Source of the DNA: Cordia subcordata
Taxonomy: Eukaryota; Streptophyta; Magnoliopsida; Boraginales; Cordiaceae
Assembly: GCA_028554755.1 (NCBI GenBank)
Contig: JAPTOF010000010.1
Coordinates: 12,906,501 to 12,970,500, forward strand
Direction of reading: 5' to 3'
Length of the DNA stretch: 64,000 nt
Shown: positions 20,510 to 33,053 of the stretch, one piece after another
Position numbering within the stretch: position 1 is the first letter of the stretch
Layout of the letters: every line of letters begins with the position of its first letter
Translations under genes and position numbers: made by a program
Notes under the pieces: model-generated
Told to the model about the DNA's origin: nothing
The model's database searches: none
Seen by the model: only the letters and a program-made list of their open reading frames with translations

Positions 20510-21106
20510 TGTGTTGTTTTGTGTGTGCTTGTGCATTGCATGTATATACTTGTTTTGAGGTGTTTTGTGCTTCATTTGGTGTATTAGTGTAGCATTTAGG
20601 TCATACTTGTACATATTAGGGTTTATCTGTTCGTAGTTTAGCTTAAGACTTAAATGCTACCTTAATGCACATTTGTTGCTTATTTTAGGTAAGATTTGAG
20701 GGGATGATTTGAGCTTGATTGATAGAAATTGGGATGTGATTGTGTTCCAGATGTAAAGGAATAAAGAAAAGTGCATTAGGAAGCGGTTAGGCGAAGATCA
20801 AAGTACCCGAGAAGAAATCAGCTCTAGAGGAGCAAAAATTGGCTAGGTCTCTTTTAGGTAAGATTCGAGGGGATGATTTGAGCTTGATTGATAGAAAATG
20901 GGATGTGATTGTGTTCCTAATGCAAAGGAATGAAGAAAAGTGAATTAGGAAGCGGTCAAGTGAAGATCAAAGTACTCGAGAAGAAATCAGCTCTAGAGGA
21001 GAAAAAATGGAGACTTGGTCGGTCGATCCCCTTCCAGGGCCAGTCGACTGGCTAAAATAGAATGTAAGGCCCTTAGGCTAGTTCACCTAAGTGTTAGGCC
21101 AGTTGT
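20510..21106 (+). repeat. Athila-like LTR, 5' fragment
   Basis: Begins TGTGTTGTTTTGTGTGTGC after the PPT-like GAGAAGGTCTAAGGG, follows the subfamily A LTR through its palindrome sites (21018 and GCCAGTCGACTGGC at 21039) and breaks off at about 21106, before the TATA box, joining interior sequence. An internal tandem duplication of about 167 bp lies at 20686-21017. Confidence 0.8.
20686..21017 (+). repeat. Tandem duplication of about 167 bp inside the LTR fragment
   Basis: AGGTAAGATT(T/C)GAGGGGATG ... GAAGAAATCAGCTCTAGAGG occurs at about 20687-20845 and again at 20854-21000. Other LTR copies have it once. Confidence 0.85.
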
Positions 21107-22059
21107 GGGAGTTTGGCTTTATTGTTATATGTTTTGACTGCAGTAGATATCCATTATGTGCTTAAAATGGTGAAAGTTTTTGGATTTTAATGCATATAGA
21201 GTCGTGTATCTCTTGTTGATTGGAGTGTTGGCTCTTGTGATTGATTTAATTGATTAATGGAGATAGGGTTGTATTGTGAGGAGTGAATGAAGTAGAGGGA
21301 GAATCAAGACTTGGGAGAGATGACCTTGAAAGTTGCGGGGAGTAAGTGCCTCTAAGAATGCACCTTGTAGCTACCCAAGGCTTGGTTTGAAGAAGAGTTG
21401 AAAAGGGGTTTTGATATGAGTGCCCTTTCCTTGATTGGTTCTTTTTCATATGCCGTAGCCTTTCTTTTCTTTTCTTTGCTTATGTCATGTATTGATGAAA
21501 AAATCCAAAAAAATAGAAAAAAGGAAAACAACTTGAAAAATCCAAAAAAAAAAATGAAAAATGCAAAATGCCAAAAAGCAACAAAAATATGAAAAAGTGA
21601 AGTTAATTGAATAAGTGCTTAAGTGACTCAATGTCGACTTAGCACAAGTTATCGTTTCTTTCTTTTGATGTCTTGAGAATAAGGCTTTTATGTCATTTGT
21701 GAGCTATTATGTTTGCACATTCTCTTTCTCCTTCTCTTTAAGGATATGTGTATGTTGAGGAGGCCATATTAGTTGAGAGGGCACAAAGCATCAATATCCT
21801 GTGTGCGTGAGTTAGAATCACGGGCTTGTGGTGATTATAGCTATTTGGGAACTTTTTGGCGATACGAGACCCTTGTGAATAAGGGAAGGATCCGAAAAGT
21901 CTTGGCAACCCCTCTACAAAAGGAATAACCCCTATATACTCTTTAGACTCACCATGATGGAAAATCAATCCTCTAGGCAATCCTCTTTACCAAGTTTAGA
22001 GACAGACTTAGGTTTGGGCTTGTTTGAGGACAAACAAGGAGAAGCTTTAGAGGTATTCA
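21107..22059 (+). mobile_element. 3' interior segment of an Athila-like element
   Basis: Repeats the section 19230/19552-20509 (GTGGGAGTTTG(G/A)CTTTATTG, ATGCATATAGAGT, the A-rich block, GACTTAGCACAAGTTATC, PPT region) and leads into a full LTR at 22060. With the LTR fragment 20510-21106 it forms a duplicated interior-LTR unit, the product of unequal recombination or of two fused elements. Confidence 0.75.
21416..21592 (+). CDS. Short ORF: hydrophobic stretch plus Lys-rich tail, copy 2
   Basis: 58 residues from MSALSLIGSFSYAVAFLFFS to ...KCQKATKI, with the same layout as 19862-20023: hydrophobic residues about 10-28, then Lys/Asn-rich. An in-frame Met at 21398 would add six residues (MKRGFD). 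The start at 21416 is shared with the other copies. See copy 1 for caution. Confidence 0.3.
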   Translation: MSALSLIGSFSYAVAFLFFSLLMSCIDEKIQKNRKKENNLKNPKKKMKNAKCQKATKI

Positions 22060-23939
22060 TGTGTTGATTTTGCGTGTGCTTATGCATTGCATGTATATAC
22101 TTGTTTTGCGGTGTTTTGTACTTCATCTGGTATATTAGTATAGTATTTAGGTTATACTTGTGCATATTAAGGCTTACATGTTCATAGTTGAAGTTAAGAC
22201 TTATATGCTATACTAATGTGCATTGGTTGCTTACTTTAGGTGAGATTCGGGGAGATGATTTAAGTTTGATTGATAGCAATTGGGATGTGGATCAAATACA
22301 AAGGTGTTCCGGATGCAAAGGAATGAAGAAAAGTGCATTTGAAAGTGACCAAGTGAAGATCGAAGCACCAGAGAAGAAATTGACTTGCAAGGAACAAAAA
22401 ATTGGCCAAGTCTCTAAGCTGGCTAGTCGACCCCCTTTCAGGGCTAGTCGACTGGCCCGGTTGACAAGCCAAAATAGAATGTAAGGCTTTTAGGCCAGTC
22501 AACCTAGGTGCTAGGCCGGTTGACCGGCCAAGGCCTCCAACCTTGAGCGAATTCAGCTCTATTTAATCTACTTTCAGCCATTTTTAGGGAGAATACCAAC
22601 CAATTTACACTCCCATTTCCCTAAGCCCTAAATCCATATAAACCCACCTCACACAAACACTTTTAAACATATTTTAGCACTAGGAATCAAGCCTCTAAGA
22701 GGATAAAACACAAGGTTTGGGCACAGCTCTTGGGTTGTAAAGATATGGCTTTGGATAAAAAGGTAGCTTCTTTGTCTCTCTTTTATCTTAAGTTAATGTA
22801 TGTTTGATTAGAGATTTACTCTTGTACTATGGATGATTAGTATAATATTGTTATGGGTACTTGTTGGATATATATATATATATATATGTATATGCTTTGT
22901 GCTTAGGGTTTTAAAGGCCAGTTTATATATTTGTCTATGTGTTTGTTGAAATGCCTCAATGATGTTGCATCTGTATATTGAAGTTTATTTTGCTATTAAC
23001 TATTTCTAAATCATTATGCTAGCATGTCTATGTTTTTGTGCGGTAATTACATGAAGTGGGTAGGTTTATATACATGTCTATATGTGTGCTAGCATACTTA
23101 ATAGCATAAATAGCTTTTATTACTTACATGTCGGGTGCTATTTCTTAAATTGGTGAAATCTAAGTATGTCTATGTGCTTAGTAATAGTATAGGCTGATAT
23201 ATCCTTGAATGCCATGCACTAGATTTGTATACTTTGTGCGTAATTGTTAATTTTTGCTATTGTGATGATGATTGGTAGTGCATAACTAATGTCTAGCCTA
23301 GGTCAAGTCTCTCTTAGCTTTAAATCTGTCTAATGGGTTTTAGGGTAGGTTAGTCGACCTTAGACAGACTAGATCTTGGCTGTAAATCAAACTAACAGTT
23401 TAGACTCTAAGGTTAGATCGATCTAAGTCGCCTAGAATCCTAACTAGCTAGCCCTATAGGCCTACGTCATAAAGACCATGACGTAGCTCTAAGTTAGTTA
23501 ACGCCTAGGGATAGACATGCACTGAGGCTTAGGGTGAAATTAGGAGGCTAATCAGGAATATAGACGAGAGCAACCAAGTTTAATCTATCAAGCAATGCTA
23601 ACAGAAGTAGTAATCACCTATTTGCAAGGCGTAATCACCCTAGTCCCCATTTTCACGTATCAGAATTCCCTTAGATCGCTTGATTCCTACATCACACACA
23701 TACAAAATGCCTTTTTATTTCCTTGTCTTTAGATTAGGTGTACCTTTCCCGAACATCCCTCAAACCAAAACCCAAAAATATCGTAGTTTACGGACCCAAC
23801 ACATAGCTCTTTAGGACGCACATAGCTTAGGACATCTCACACATTCCCGTGGATTCAACCCAGCACTCGCTTACACTTTGCTACAAATGACTTGTACACT
23901 TACGGGCTACTTAGGCTTGTGCTTTGAAATAGAATATTA
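22060..23939 (+). repeat. Athila-like LTR, full length (1.88 kb), subfamily A
   Basis: TGTGTTGATTTTGCGTGTGC at the start, ...AAATAGAATATTA at the end (terminal CA mutated). A PPT-like GGAGAAGCTTTAGAGG lies just upstream, so this is a 3' LTR. Inside: half-site/palindrome pairs 22422/22443 and 22494/22515, TATTTAAT at 22560, telo-box variant AAGCCCTAA at 22623, an AT microsatellite at 22869-22887. Very long LTRs are typical of Athila/Tat elements. Confidence 0.85.
22422..22567 (+). promoter_or_regulatory. LTR promoter module: two half-site/palindrome pairs and TATA box
   Basis: GCTAGTCGAC at 22422 and GCTAGTCGACTGGC at 22443; GCCAGTCAAC at 22494 and GCCGGTTGACCGGC at 22515. Both pairs are spaced 21 bases. 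TATTTAAT starts at 22560, 45 bases after the last palindrome start. Confidence 0.65.
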
Positions 23940-23940
23940 G

Positions 23941-25232
23941 TGCTAGTGTGTGAAAATTCCTGCGCACATCTACTGAGAAAATATCTCACTTTCTTTTATT
24001 AGTTATGCCTATCTTGTATTATTTATAGTACAAGATAACCCTATTAAGGATAAAGTTCCTAGAATATTATGTTTCATCATAATACCCCTCCTTAGTTCTT
24101 CTTGAAATAGAATATTCTCTGGGGATAAGGCTATCCCAAACATCTTACCTCACATACTAAATATCTTCCATGGGAGCCTCGCTTATCTAATTAAGATATC
24201 CATAAGTTATATTAAAAAGACTTGGATAATTAAATTCCTTTTTAATTCTAAACACACATTTTAATTAAGCAATCCACATGATTAACTTACCTCAGTTAAT
24301 GTATCCAATAGGTCAATAGCTAATAGAGGGACCAAAAGACATAATTACCCTTGGCTTCCAAAATGACCAAAATACCCTCACCACCACTCTGGCGAGACTA
24401 AGGCCATTTTGACCTTGGCCTATTTCCATTAGAAGAACAAAACAACATTCCAAGGATAATTATTGGCTAAGTAGGAGCTCGTCACCCGCTCTAGTGACCT
24501 CTATCTTTAATCAACCGAGTGAAATGACCAAATGATCTAGGGAGCAACCCATGAGCCAAATGATCAATATACCCTTGAAGACTAATTTAGTACTAGAATT
24601 CTGGTGATCAAGTGGACAAATCTAAGAAGGCACATAGATTCTGCTGTTGCATATGCATGTCTCAACTAGTTAAAATACAATACCCAACTACAGGCAATCA
24701 GATCTACTCACATTGAGACCTCTCTCTTGGCACATCAAAATGTTACACCCTAACTTAATTCATCCACACATGCTCAAGATTAAGAGCATTGATCACTCGA
24801 AAGTTGTAAGTATCTTATCTTCTACATGTTATGGTACCTTCCTAGAAGACATAATTATGGTGGCCTTGTCTAATGAGTGACACATGCACTAGGAATATAG
24901 TCTGGAAAACCATCCAATGACCTAGGTAGACACCCTTTCAAGGAGACTCGCCTACTATAGGCTTATCCTGGTAGAGTACTTAATACTAACATCTGGCTAT
25001 GGACTAACTTATGATATCACCAAATCTAAACTTAGACGTACTGTGTGTCCAGCTTTAATGTGTACCTAAGTCATTGATCTATATCATTGGACCTTCATAC
25101 TTTGCATCAATGCACAAATGTAGAGAACATCCTGTGCAAAAACTCAATCATATGAACAATATCATAAGTGTATTAAGTCTACTATCTAGTGATGACCCTG
25201 TGCTGTGGTCTTTAAGGCATACAATCCTAGCA
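23941..25232 (-). repeat. Diverged long copia-type LTR (left end approximate)
   Basis: Runs parallel to the LTR at 26695-28586: CCTTGGCTTCCAAAA, GAG(C/T)(A/G)ACCC(A/T)T(G/A)AGCCA(A/T)ATGA, ATATGCATGT, CAAGATTAAGAGCA, AATGACCTAGGTAGA and TAAGGCATAC. The right end ...AATCCTAGCA at 25232 corresponds to ...ATTCCTAACA at 28586. TATAAATA on the minus strand at 24020-24027. The left end is set where the Athila-like LTR stops. No coding sequence is attached, so a solo or truncated LTR. Confidence 0.65.
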
Positions 25233-25855
25233 CATTATTCAATGCCTATATAACAAAATATGGGTGATCATTTCTTATTGAGCTTAAGATGTAGTTTCCT
25301 ATTTTAAATGGAAAAATGTCCAGAGAATTTTGTTGAAGAAATGTTACAAACACCTTTTCCCATCTTTTTTTCCTCAGATTTACATCAACCGAAGCCTTTT
25401 ATTACGAAATCGAACACACCATCATTTTCTATAGGTCATTCCAACCATGAAAAGACAACTACGATATCATTAGAGGCTACACATGAACACACATGCCATT
25501 AGCCTTTGTATATAACCTTACACACTGTCATTGGCGCTACCTCCACCACTAGCTTAACCTATGATATTTGCCAGATTTTTCTGGTTGTCACTGTATACTC
25601 CATTTCTTCCACAACCTTCTCCAAATTTGTATTTTAAACTAACATAATAATTGTCCTTCCTATAAAAAAAGCAAAAAAGGTAAAAAAAGACAAAAGGAAA
25701 AAAAAAGAAGAAAAAATATAGTTACTTGCCTGAGTTTACTGTGCTTATGTAGAAGCCTTCAGTTTGGTGATTACCCTTTTGTGTGGAAGTTTTTGTATAG
25801 TGTAGGCTACTAAACATCTTTATTTTTCATCGTGGAGTCCAAAAAAATTGAGTCT
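25233..25855. other. No gene recognised; purine-rich tract
   Basis: A 64-codon open frame at 25308-25502 has no recognisable features. At about 25664-25720 is an A-rich GGAAAAAAAAAGAAG tract similar in style to the A-rich blocks of the Athila-like interiors, but the flanks do not match them. Confidence 0.35.
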
Positions 25856-26326
25856 TGTTGGAAATGGTGTCCTAAAGTTAGTCGTCTATAGTAGACTTCA
25901 TAATGATTTGTGCAGGAATCGTCTTATTTTTGGCCTTACATCATATTGTACATCTTTTCCCTGATTGTTAGTTTATGATGTAGTCTTTAGAGTAACCTAA
26001 TGGGGCCTATGTGAATGAGGGATAGCTCGGTCATACTTAAACTTGGTTCATAACCAAATGATAGAATCAATACCAGGGCGTTGATTCCATTGAGCATAAG
26101 TTATAATGCGACACATGAGTTAGTTATCCTCATGACCAAGGAGTGTTGAGACACTCGTGTGACCTACGGTAAGGTATGGGAACACGCCCATTGAACATGA
26201 CTCTATTATGAGCGTTTTAAGATATATACCCTACTATAAAAGGATAGCTTGTAGTACACATGAATATCGTATTCCCTCAGACCTGAGACTTCCATAGAGA
26301 CTTATGGATTACTCCCCATGCTTTGG
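25856..26326 (+). repeat. Family D LTR, first part (copy 1)
   Basis: TGTTGGAAATGGTGTCCTAA at the start, parallel to the LTRs at 33054 and 36815 (GTCGTCTATAGTAGACTT, AACCTAATGGGGCC, ATTACTCCCCATGCTTTGG). Similarity ends at about 26326. The following 368 bases up to 26694 do not match the other copies and hold nothing I recognise. Confidence 0.75.
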
Positions 26327-26694
26327 CATGATGTCCAGCGAGCAGCGGAGTCATCAGTGACATGACTAAGATGTCAGCTATTAATACTCATTGTGGACAA
26401 TGGTGGTTCGTTATTGTGATGATCGAAGCCTTCAGTCATAGTCTTCAGCTAGTGGGAATCGACATGGTGATGTCAGATTTTAGATCTGATAGGATGATCA
26501 TCGTTAAAGGTTGGATCCGGTTGGGTGGCATTTAGGAATACTGTGTATGCCACAATAGGCGAAGAAGATAGAGATTGGGCCATGGACTTTGCCGGTATTT
26601 GTGCTACTCAATGATGGTTGGTTTCATTGGCCAATTAGCGTAGTAGTGTTGGGAAGAGACTGAGCATGGTGACTGGGGTTCGCCTTATGGCAAC

Positions 26695-28586
26695 TGTAGG
26701 ATCGATATTATTAAGTGTGATGTATCCTAATCCATATTTTCAAAAAATTCTGCCAAGAAAACATGCTAGGAAAATAAAATAACCACATAACACACACAAG
26801 AACATGCTTAAGAGTATATAGAATATAACTAGTACTTGTAAAATTATGTAAAGCTAACCTCTTGAAGTGTAGGGCCTTTGATGAAACTAAAATTGTCACG
26901 AGCTTTGTTCCCGGTCACAAACAAGGCCGCCAAAAATTTTACTATAAGGGTGTCGCAATAGGCAACTCCCTAGTCTTCTTCCCTATGATTAAAGAGACTT
27001 ATCTTGAGAGAATAGCCTCTTGTGTGGGAAGAAGCAAAGTAATATGCTCCTGAAAAATTAGAGCAAAAATCACACAATAAGTGTGTACTGTGTTGTAGTA
27101 TTTTCTTGCCAAAAAGGAAGAAATCGAATACAAAGTGGATTGCATAAAAGGTGTAAGGTCTTGTCTATTTATAGAGAGAACCTTGGCACCCAAAGTTGCT
27201 AATCTTTCAATGTGGGAGAAAATTTCCATGTAGTATTTCCTTTATGCAACTTGTTAACTTGTCTTGGAAGACTTGTGCAAGTTGTCCACTTGTTTTTGTA
27301 GTATTTTGCAAGTTGTCCACTTGTCTTGGAAGACTTAGGCCAAGCCCATTATCCAAGTCCAACACATAGTCCATAATCGATGTGGAGGCCCAAGCCCAAT
27401 AGGAAACCATCCTAGCCTAATTAGGTTATCTTGGACTCTAAAGAAAGCCCAAACCCAATTCCAAGCTTTGGCCCAAAAAGGCTAGTACCACAATATGGAA
27501 TTTGCTCTTTCAAAAATACTCTCTCAAAGTCATTTCAATTAAGGAAAGGACCAAGAAAACACAATTAACCTTGGCTTCCAAAAATAATTAAAAATGTCCT
27601 TGCCCGATCTAGGCGACATAATAATTATTTTTAACTCCGATCTATTCTACCATAAGATCAAAGTTGCACTCCAAGAATAATTACTACTACCCAGAAGCTT
27701 ATCACAAAAGAATGTGAACTTTGTCTTTGACCTACTAAATAACTGACCATAATGCCCCTCTATGTATACCCGTAGCTAAAGTCGGTCCTTTGGCCTTTGT
27801 ACTATCACCTCTTTAGCTACATCTATTTTGTTGGGCTTTTTATCCTTTTGCCAACCATTCTTGGTCATGGAACCTCTTGATCTTAGGAGCGACCCTTAAG
27901 CCATATGACCGATACACCTATAAAGGTAGTATCACTAGATCTAGATTCGGATGATAAATTTAGACAATCCCAAAGGGGGCACATATATTCCATATTTCAT
28001 ATGCATGTTACAATTAATTAGGACTTAGCACTCAATACACAAGGCTATTGATCTTAATAAAGTAAGATCTTACCCATAATGGATCAAAGTACCAAACCCT
28101 AACTTCATTAGTTTATCCACATATCCTCAAGATTAAGAGCAATGATCATTTAGTAGCAGTGAGTATCTTGTTTTCTTTCTGTGATAGTACATCTCTAGAA
28201 AACATACTCATAATGGTCCTGTCCAATACGTGACACACGTACTATCGAGACAAATTCGAAAAGTCCTCCAATGACCTAGGTAGATCACCCTCAACGAGGA
28301 GACTTGCTCAATATAACCTTATTCGGGTAGAGTGCCAATGCTACCATTCAGTTACGGACTCAATTTATGATGTGACTAAATCTAGACTTGGACCTGCTGT
28401 GCGTCTAGCTTCACTGCACACCCAAGTCATTAGTTCAAGTCAAGGGGCCTTTACATATGCATCAATAAAACATAACAGAGATAATATGTAAGAAACTTAT
28501 AATGCTATATAACAAAAATGATTATACATTGTTTAGCATCCAAAATGTCATGTACAAGTGAGCTTTAGGGCATACTATTCCTAACA
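26695..28586 (-). repeat. 3' LTR of a minus-strand copia element (1.89 kb)
   Basis: Plus-strand ends TGTAGGATCGATATT ... TATTCCTAACA. On the element strand it starts TGTTAGGAATAG directly after the PPT AAGTGGGAGAT and the copia 3' coding tail, so it is a 3' LTR. TATAAATA on the minus strand at 27166-27173. A near-identical solo copy is at 51837-53696 and a diverged one at 23941-25232. The other LTR of this element is absent. Confidence 0.85.
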
Positions 28587-28916
28587 ATCTCCCACTTGCA
28601 CTAAAGATTACTTCTGCACAACCTAATACCCATAGACTCCAAATGTGTGGTGAAAATTTTCTCTGGAAGAGTCTTTGTTAATGGGTCCGCTAGGTTTTCC
28701 GTTGAAGCTATCTTTTCAACTACTACATCTCCTCTCTGGATAAACTCACGGATCAAATTATATTTCCGTTCAATGTGTTTACCCTTTTTGTGACTCCTGG
28801 GCTCTTGCATTATGAAATAGCACCGTTGTTGTCGCAATACAACGTTATCGGTCTGTGAGCTGTCGACACAACTTCTAGGTCTAAAAGGAACTTTCTTAGC
28901 CATACTGCCTCTTTTT
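28587..28916 (-). pseudogene. Copia RNase H C-terminal fragment
   Basis: On the minus strand KEAVWLRKFLLDLEVV and LYCDNNGAIS stand in one frame. After a stop and frameshift near 28800, EPRSHKKGKHIERKYNLIRE, VEKIASTENLADPLTKTLPE and HLESMGIRLCRS follow to a stop at 28601. This is the end of copia RNase H (the D in YCDN is catalytic). PPT and LTR follow directly. Upstream the copia text stops at about 28916 and family D interior begins. A Met at 28903 opens a longer frame but lies in the wrong frame for RNase H. Confidence 0.9.
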
Positions 28917-31900
28917 AACCCAATTAATTGATAAGAGTTTTCAATTGATTAGATGATTACCTTAACTTGTCAAAATTGCGATTTTGCTCCCAATTAATTT
29001 AAAAGGAGTCTTAATTAATTAGAGAGATTGATTTAATGTAATTAATCGATCCAATGATTGTGCAATAAAATCATGAAGTTACTTTATGCCTTTCATTTAT
29101 GATGTATAACATATATTGGTGTGGTTATGGGCTTGCCTCTCATGCATGTTATTACATATTTGTTTATCAATTATTGTGATTGTTTTTAGGATTAAATTGA
29201 GCCTGCGAGCTTAACCTTCTCTTTAATTTTGGTTGTATTTTTCCCCTCCCATGTGATATATCCCCTCCTTTTAGAAGGAGTTCTTTTTCTAGTTAATGTA
29301 ATTAGTAATTAGAGTGTGACAATGACAAGGAGATGAAGACCAAGAACTAGAAGGCCTGGCCCTATCCAGGTTTCCCATTATTAATAAGTAATGATCTAGT
29401 TTGCGTGATAGGTCAGCCTATGATGGCTTTTGAGGGCCACATTAGGAAAGCTCATAACCACCCACATGTGTTTATATATGTTGATATATATTGTTCTTGT
29501 ATACCAATTGTGATTAATTAATTGTATTAATTAAAAGATTTGGCTATTAAAACAAATGCACTTATCATTTTTACTAAATCCTCTAAATTATTAGGTCCAT
29601 TAAGTGGTTTGGACATGGTGATGCCCAAACCCTTACCTCCTATTAAAGTAAATAATAATGGGTCCAATGTTCTAATAAATATTGGAGGCCCTAAGGCCTG
29701 GCTTTTGTTGGAATTTTGGAATTATTATCAACTATATGAAGCCCTTGGAAACCTTTTGCACTAATGAGTAAGTGGGCCGACCTTAATGGGGCTTGCTCAT
29801 TGGGCTAAGAGGTAGACCTTGGGAGTTTATGTTAATGCTTTGACCTAACCGAGCTTTTCAGTGAAAGACCTCAGTCTCGTTGAAGGGATGCTTGGGGCAA
29901 AACTAAATATTGAGAGTTATTTGGAGATGCAATTGGTTACGAACCTACCAAATAGTATCCAGAAGTAGGCTAACCTCAGTCGGGCATATGAACAACTGCT
30001 TTGGGTCTCAGTACCCACTAAAGCGGTTTGGATTTAGAAACCCATTCAAATTGAAGGTAGAAGCTATTAGTCTGAATAAAATAGTGGGACAATCTTTGTA
30101 GACATTGGCCTATGTCTCTAGGAATGATGATTCATGTATAATTGCATATTTGCATTCTTTGTGTTTGTTATTTGCTTTCAAAAATCTCAATACATTGAAG
30201 ATATATTACTATTTGATACTGATATAATTGATCACCATCATAAATATATTCTGTATGTCCTAAACAAACTCGACATAAGTAAAGCCAATTAGCTACAGAG
30301 TGTTGCGATGTTCATCGATTAGTTGATGAGGTGTAAGGTCTGCAAGGAAGATCATCTTCATAGCAAATTGTGCATTTACTAGCTTATAGATCTAGACTCA
30401 AATGTTAAATGAGTCATCAGACACATTTGATAGCGTAGAGAGATATAAAGGTCTAATATGCTTTCTTTGACACTTAATTAAGGGATGGAATGTCTATGTA
30501 CTGTACAAGACAAAATAAATTAAGAAACAAATGTCACTTGACTACTTCCTTTAAGAGGATAATCAAGTAAATTATTTTGGCCCTCAATAATCGCCTTTCT
30601 TCTTGAATTGGTTCAAGACATGCAAGTCAATTGTTGACTATAATGGACCTTTTGAGCTACTAGGGATCTTTTACTAAGATAACCAGCTTCTAGAGAGGAC
30701 ATTATTTTAGTAGAAGGTGAATCATCCATTAAATTACTAAGTCAGGTTTAGAACCCTTCCAGTAGTAGCAATTGGTTCACATGCGATACGTCTCTGAATA
30801 TCCAAACACTAGTAGAAGAAGAGTCTTTAAAGTCTAGTGTTATTTGTATCCTGAGAGACTAAAAGTAGCAAGTAGTTGCTGCATAATGTGCGTAAATGGT
30901 AACACCATGAAAATTCAATTGATCCTATTGCTTTGTATAAGATACAAACGGTCCCCATAACTTGTTATAGTGAAATTGTCAACTTGTAGAGATAAACATG
31001 ATATAAATGTTATTATGAATAATATTATTATCATTCATTGTAAATAGAAATAAGCTTATCTTTATTGCATAGCGTATGTTGGCTAGGATGGTATGATTCT
31101 ATGATCTAGTCATAGAAACAAATATCCTTCAAGTAAATCTCTCGCCTGCCAAGAAGAGAATGAGATTCTTATATAACAGACTCCTACTACTTTGCCATAG
31201 TTGAATCGTTTGTTAGAAAGGAGAAATCAAATGGTGTTGGACATAGTTGATCCATTATGTAACTTATGGTTTTGACCATATCCATTGGATGTATATTTGA
31301 GACAAATGCTTAAATGTTGAGCTACAACATCTAGCAAGTCAGTGGATAAGATACCATATAAGATATGGCATGAGAGTAAGCTATACACTTTTATTGGAGG
31401 GTGGAAGAAATGTTCAGCATATTTAAGTATCTTATCATTAATAAGCTGAAATTGAAGTTTGTTAAGTGTTTGGAACATTTCCTAGGAAGTCTAGTGAATT
31501 CAACTTCTACAAAGGTAATGGATAATAAGTATTCATTAACCTCAAAGGAATCTTTTCAAGAAAGAATTTCTTAAACAAGATTCCCTTGATAATGAGCTTA
31601 TAGAGTTCTAAATACAAGGATAGAATACTAATAGTTAAACATACAAAATAGGATAAGGTTAAGAACCAAATCTTGGGCCTATTAAAGAAGCATCATTAAT
31701 GTGATTTGGTAAGGTACCACGTCTAATGGAAAAGCATTTAGTCCTTGTCCAAGATGGAAATTCCATTGAACTATTAGAGAACGATGTGAATTCGATCACT
31801 TATAAAGATGTTGGATAGAGGCATAACTCTAAGAACTTACTCTGAGGCAATCCTTCAAGAAACAAAAAATGTCAACACTGTCTGGACATTGATTGGCTCA

Positions 31901-33053
31901 CATATTGGGTAAGACCCGTGCAGTGAAAATTATTTCATAAAGGGGTTTTAGTAGGTTAAGACCTACATTGCCCAACTCGTTGTTAGGAGGCCTTGTGAAT
32001 TTTGTAGTTTGACTATGGGAAAACATTTCCACTGATAATGATGCTTGAGTTTTTTTGCACTGTCGATGTATGAGATGCATGCTTGTATCATGTAATCTAA
32101 TCATTAGGTGACTAGATGGCTTTCCTTTAAGGTGAATTGAAAGAGGATGTATATGACACCGTTGAATAGTTTACATCTACTGCCGAGATTATAGAACATG
32201 TGTCTATTTGGCCCGTAAGTGCTCTTATGCAAATATTTTGGGTTAATACTTACTTTTTGATAAAGTATCAAGATGTATGCCTCTATTTAGAACGAAGTGC
32301 GCCCTATAGCTATTTGTAGGCTAATAATTGTGTGACTATTTATATTATAGTAATATGGATGACATTTTTTATACTATAAAATGGAAAACTATATCTATTG
32401 TCTTTGTTCTCCATAAAAGTTTTAGGAAATGTATCCTATGTACTTGGGGTCATAATCTATGTGGATAGATTAGGGAGGTTGGGAGTGTCCTAGTATATGC
32501 ACTTGTGTTGAAAAAGTTCAACATATTGAATTCTAAGAAAGTTCTTGGAAATTCATTATTCAAAGAAAATTTGTTTAACAAATTACTCTGTAGAGAAATG
32601 TATGAGTAGATTCCTACTTGCTTGAATAATAGGATTTACTAAGTACATTTTGTCATGTACAAGGCCGAATCAGGTGTACTCTCCTGGTATTACTTACATA
32701 TACCATCTTGATCCTAAGAAGCATTGGTAGTTGATTGGACCATCCTTTAGCACTTGGAGTTTTGAACTATTAATGGCCTACTTATGAAGAGCTTGACTTG
32801 AAACTAATTAGTTAGACTAATTCTAACTTCCAGTTTGACAAAGATAGTAGCCAAAGTATTTGAGATTATATTTGCTAGAATAGTTCTAAGCTTGTGTTTA
32901 GATGTTACTGCCTTCTTTAAGCTAAAGGTAATGATCTTTTGCAAATAACCTATAACAAAGAATGTTTTGCTAACTTCGTAGCTAAAGCCTTCGAGATCAT
33001 AAGAAGATAGGTATAAGATATAGATTTGACTGGCTTTAGTTCAAGTGGGAGAC
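28917..33053 (+). mobile_element. Family D interior, element 1: large non-coding LTR element
   Basis: About 4.1 kb without recognisable gag or pol. It matches 48223-49767 plus 62730-64000 (for example AATCGATCCAATGATTGTGC at 29043 and 48853, and ATTAATTAGTTGATGAGGT-like text at 30317 and 63056). Its right end has a copia-type PPT followed at once by the LTR at 33054. An open stretch 29540-29764 has a broken counterpart near 49345; its product is unknown. The left end abuts the copia tail at 28916. Confidence 0.7.
33042..33053 (+). other. Polypurine tract of family D element 1
   Basis: CAAGTGGGAGAC immediately before the LTR start TGTTGGGAATGG; it primes plus-strand DNA synthesis. The same wording (AAGTGGGAGAT) precedes the copia LTR on the minus strand at 28587. 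Confidence 0.8.

Noticed and set aside
28601..28903. 100-aa protein starting at the Met 28903
   Set aside because: The first 40 residues are in the wrong frame for RNase H; only the C-terminal part is real.
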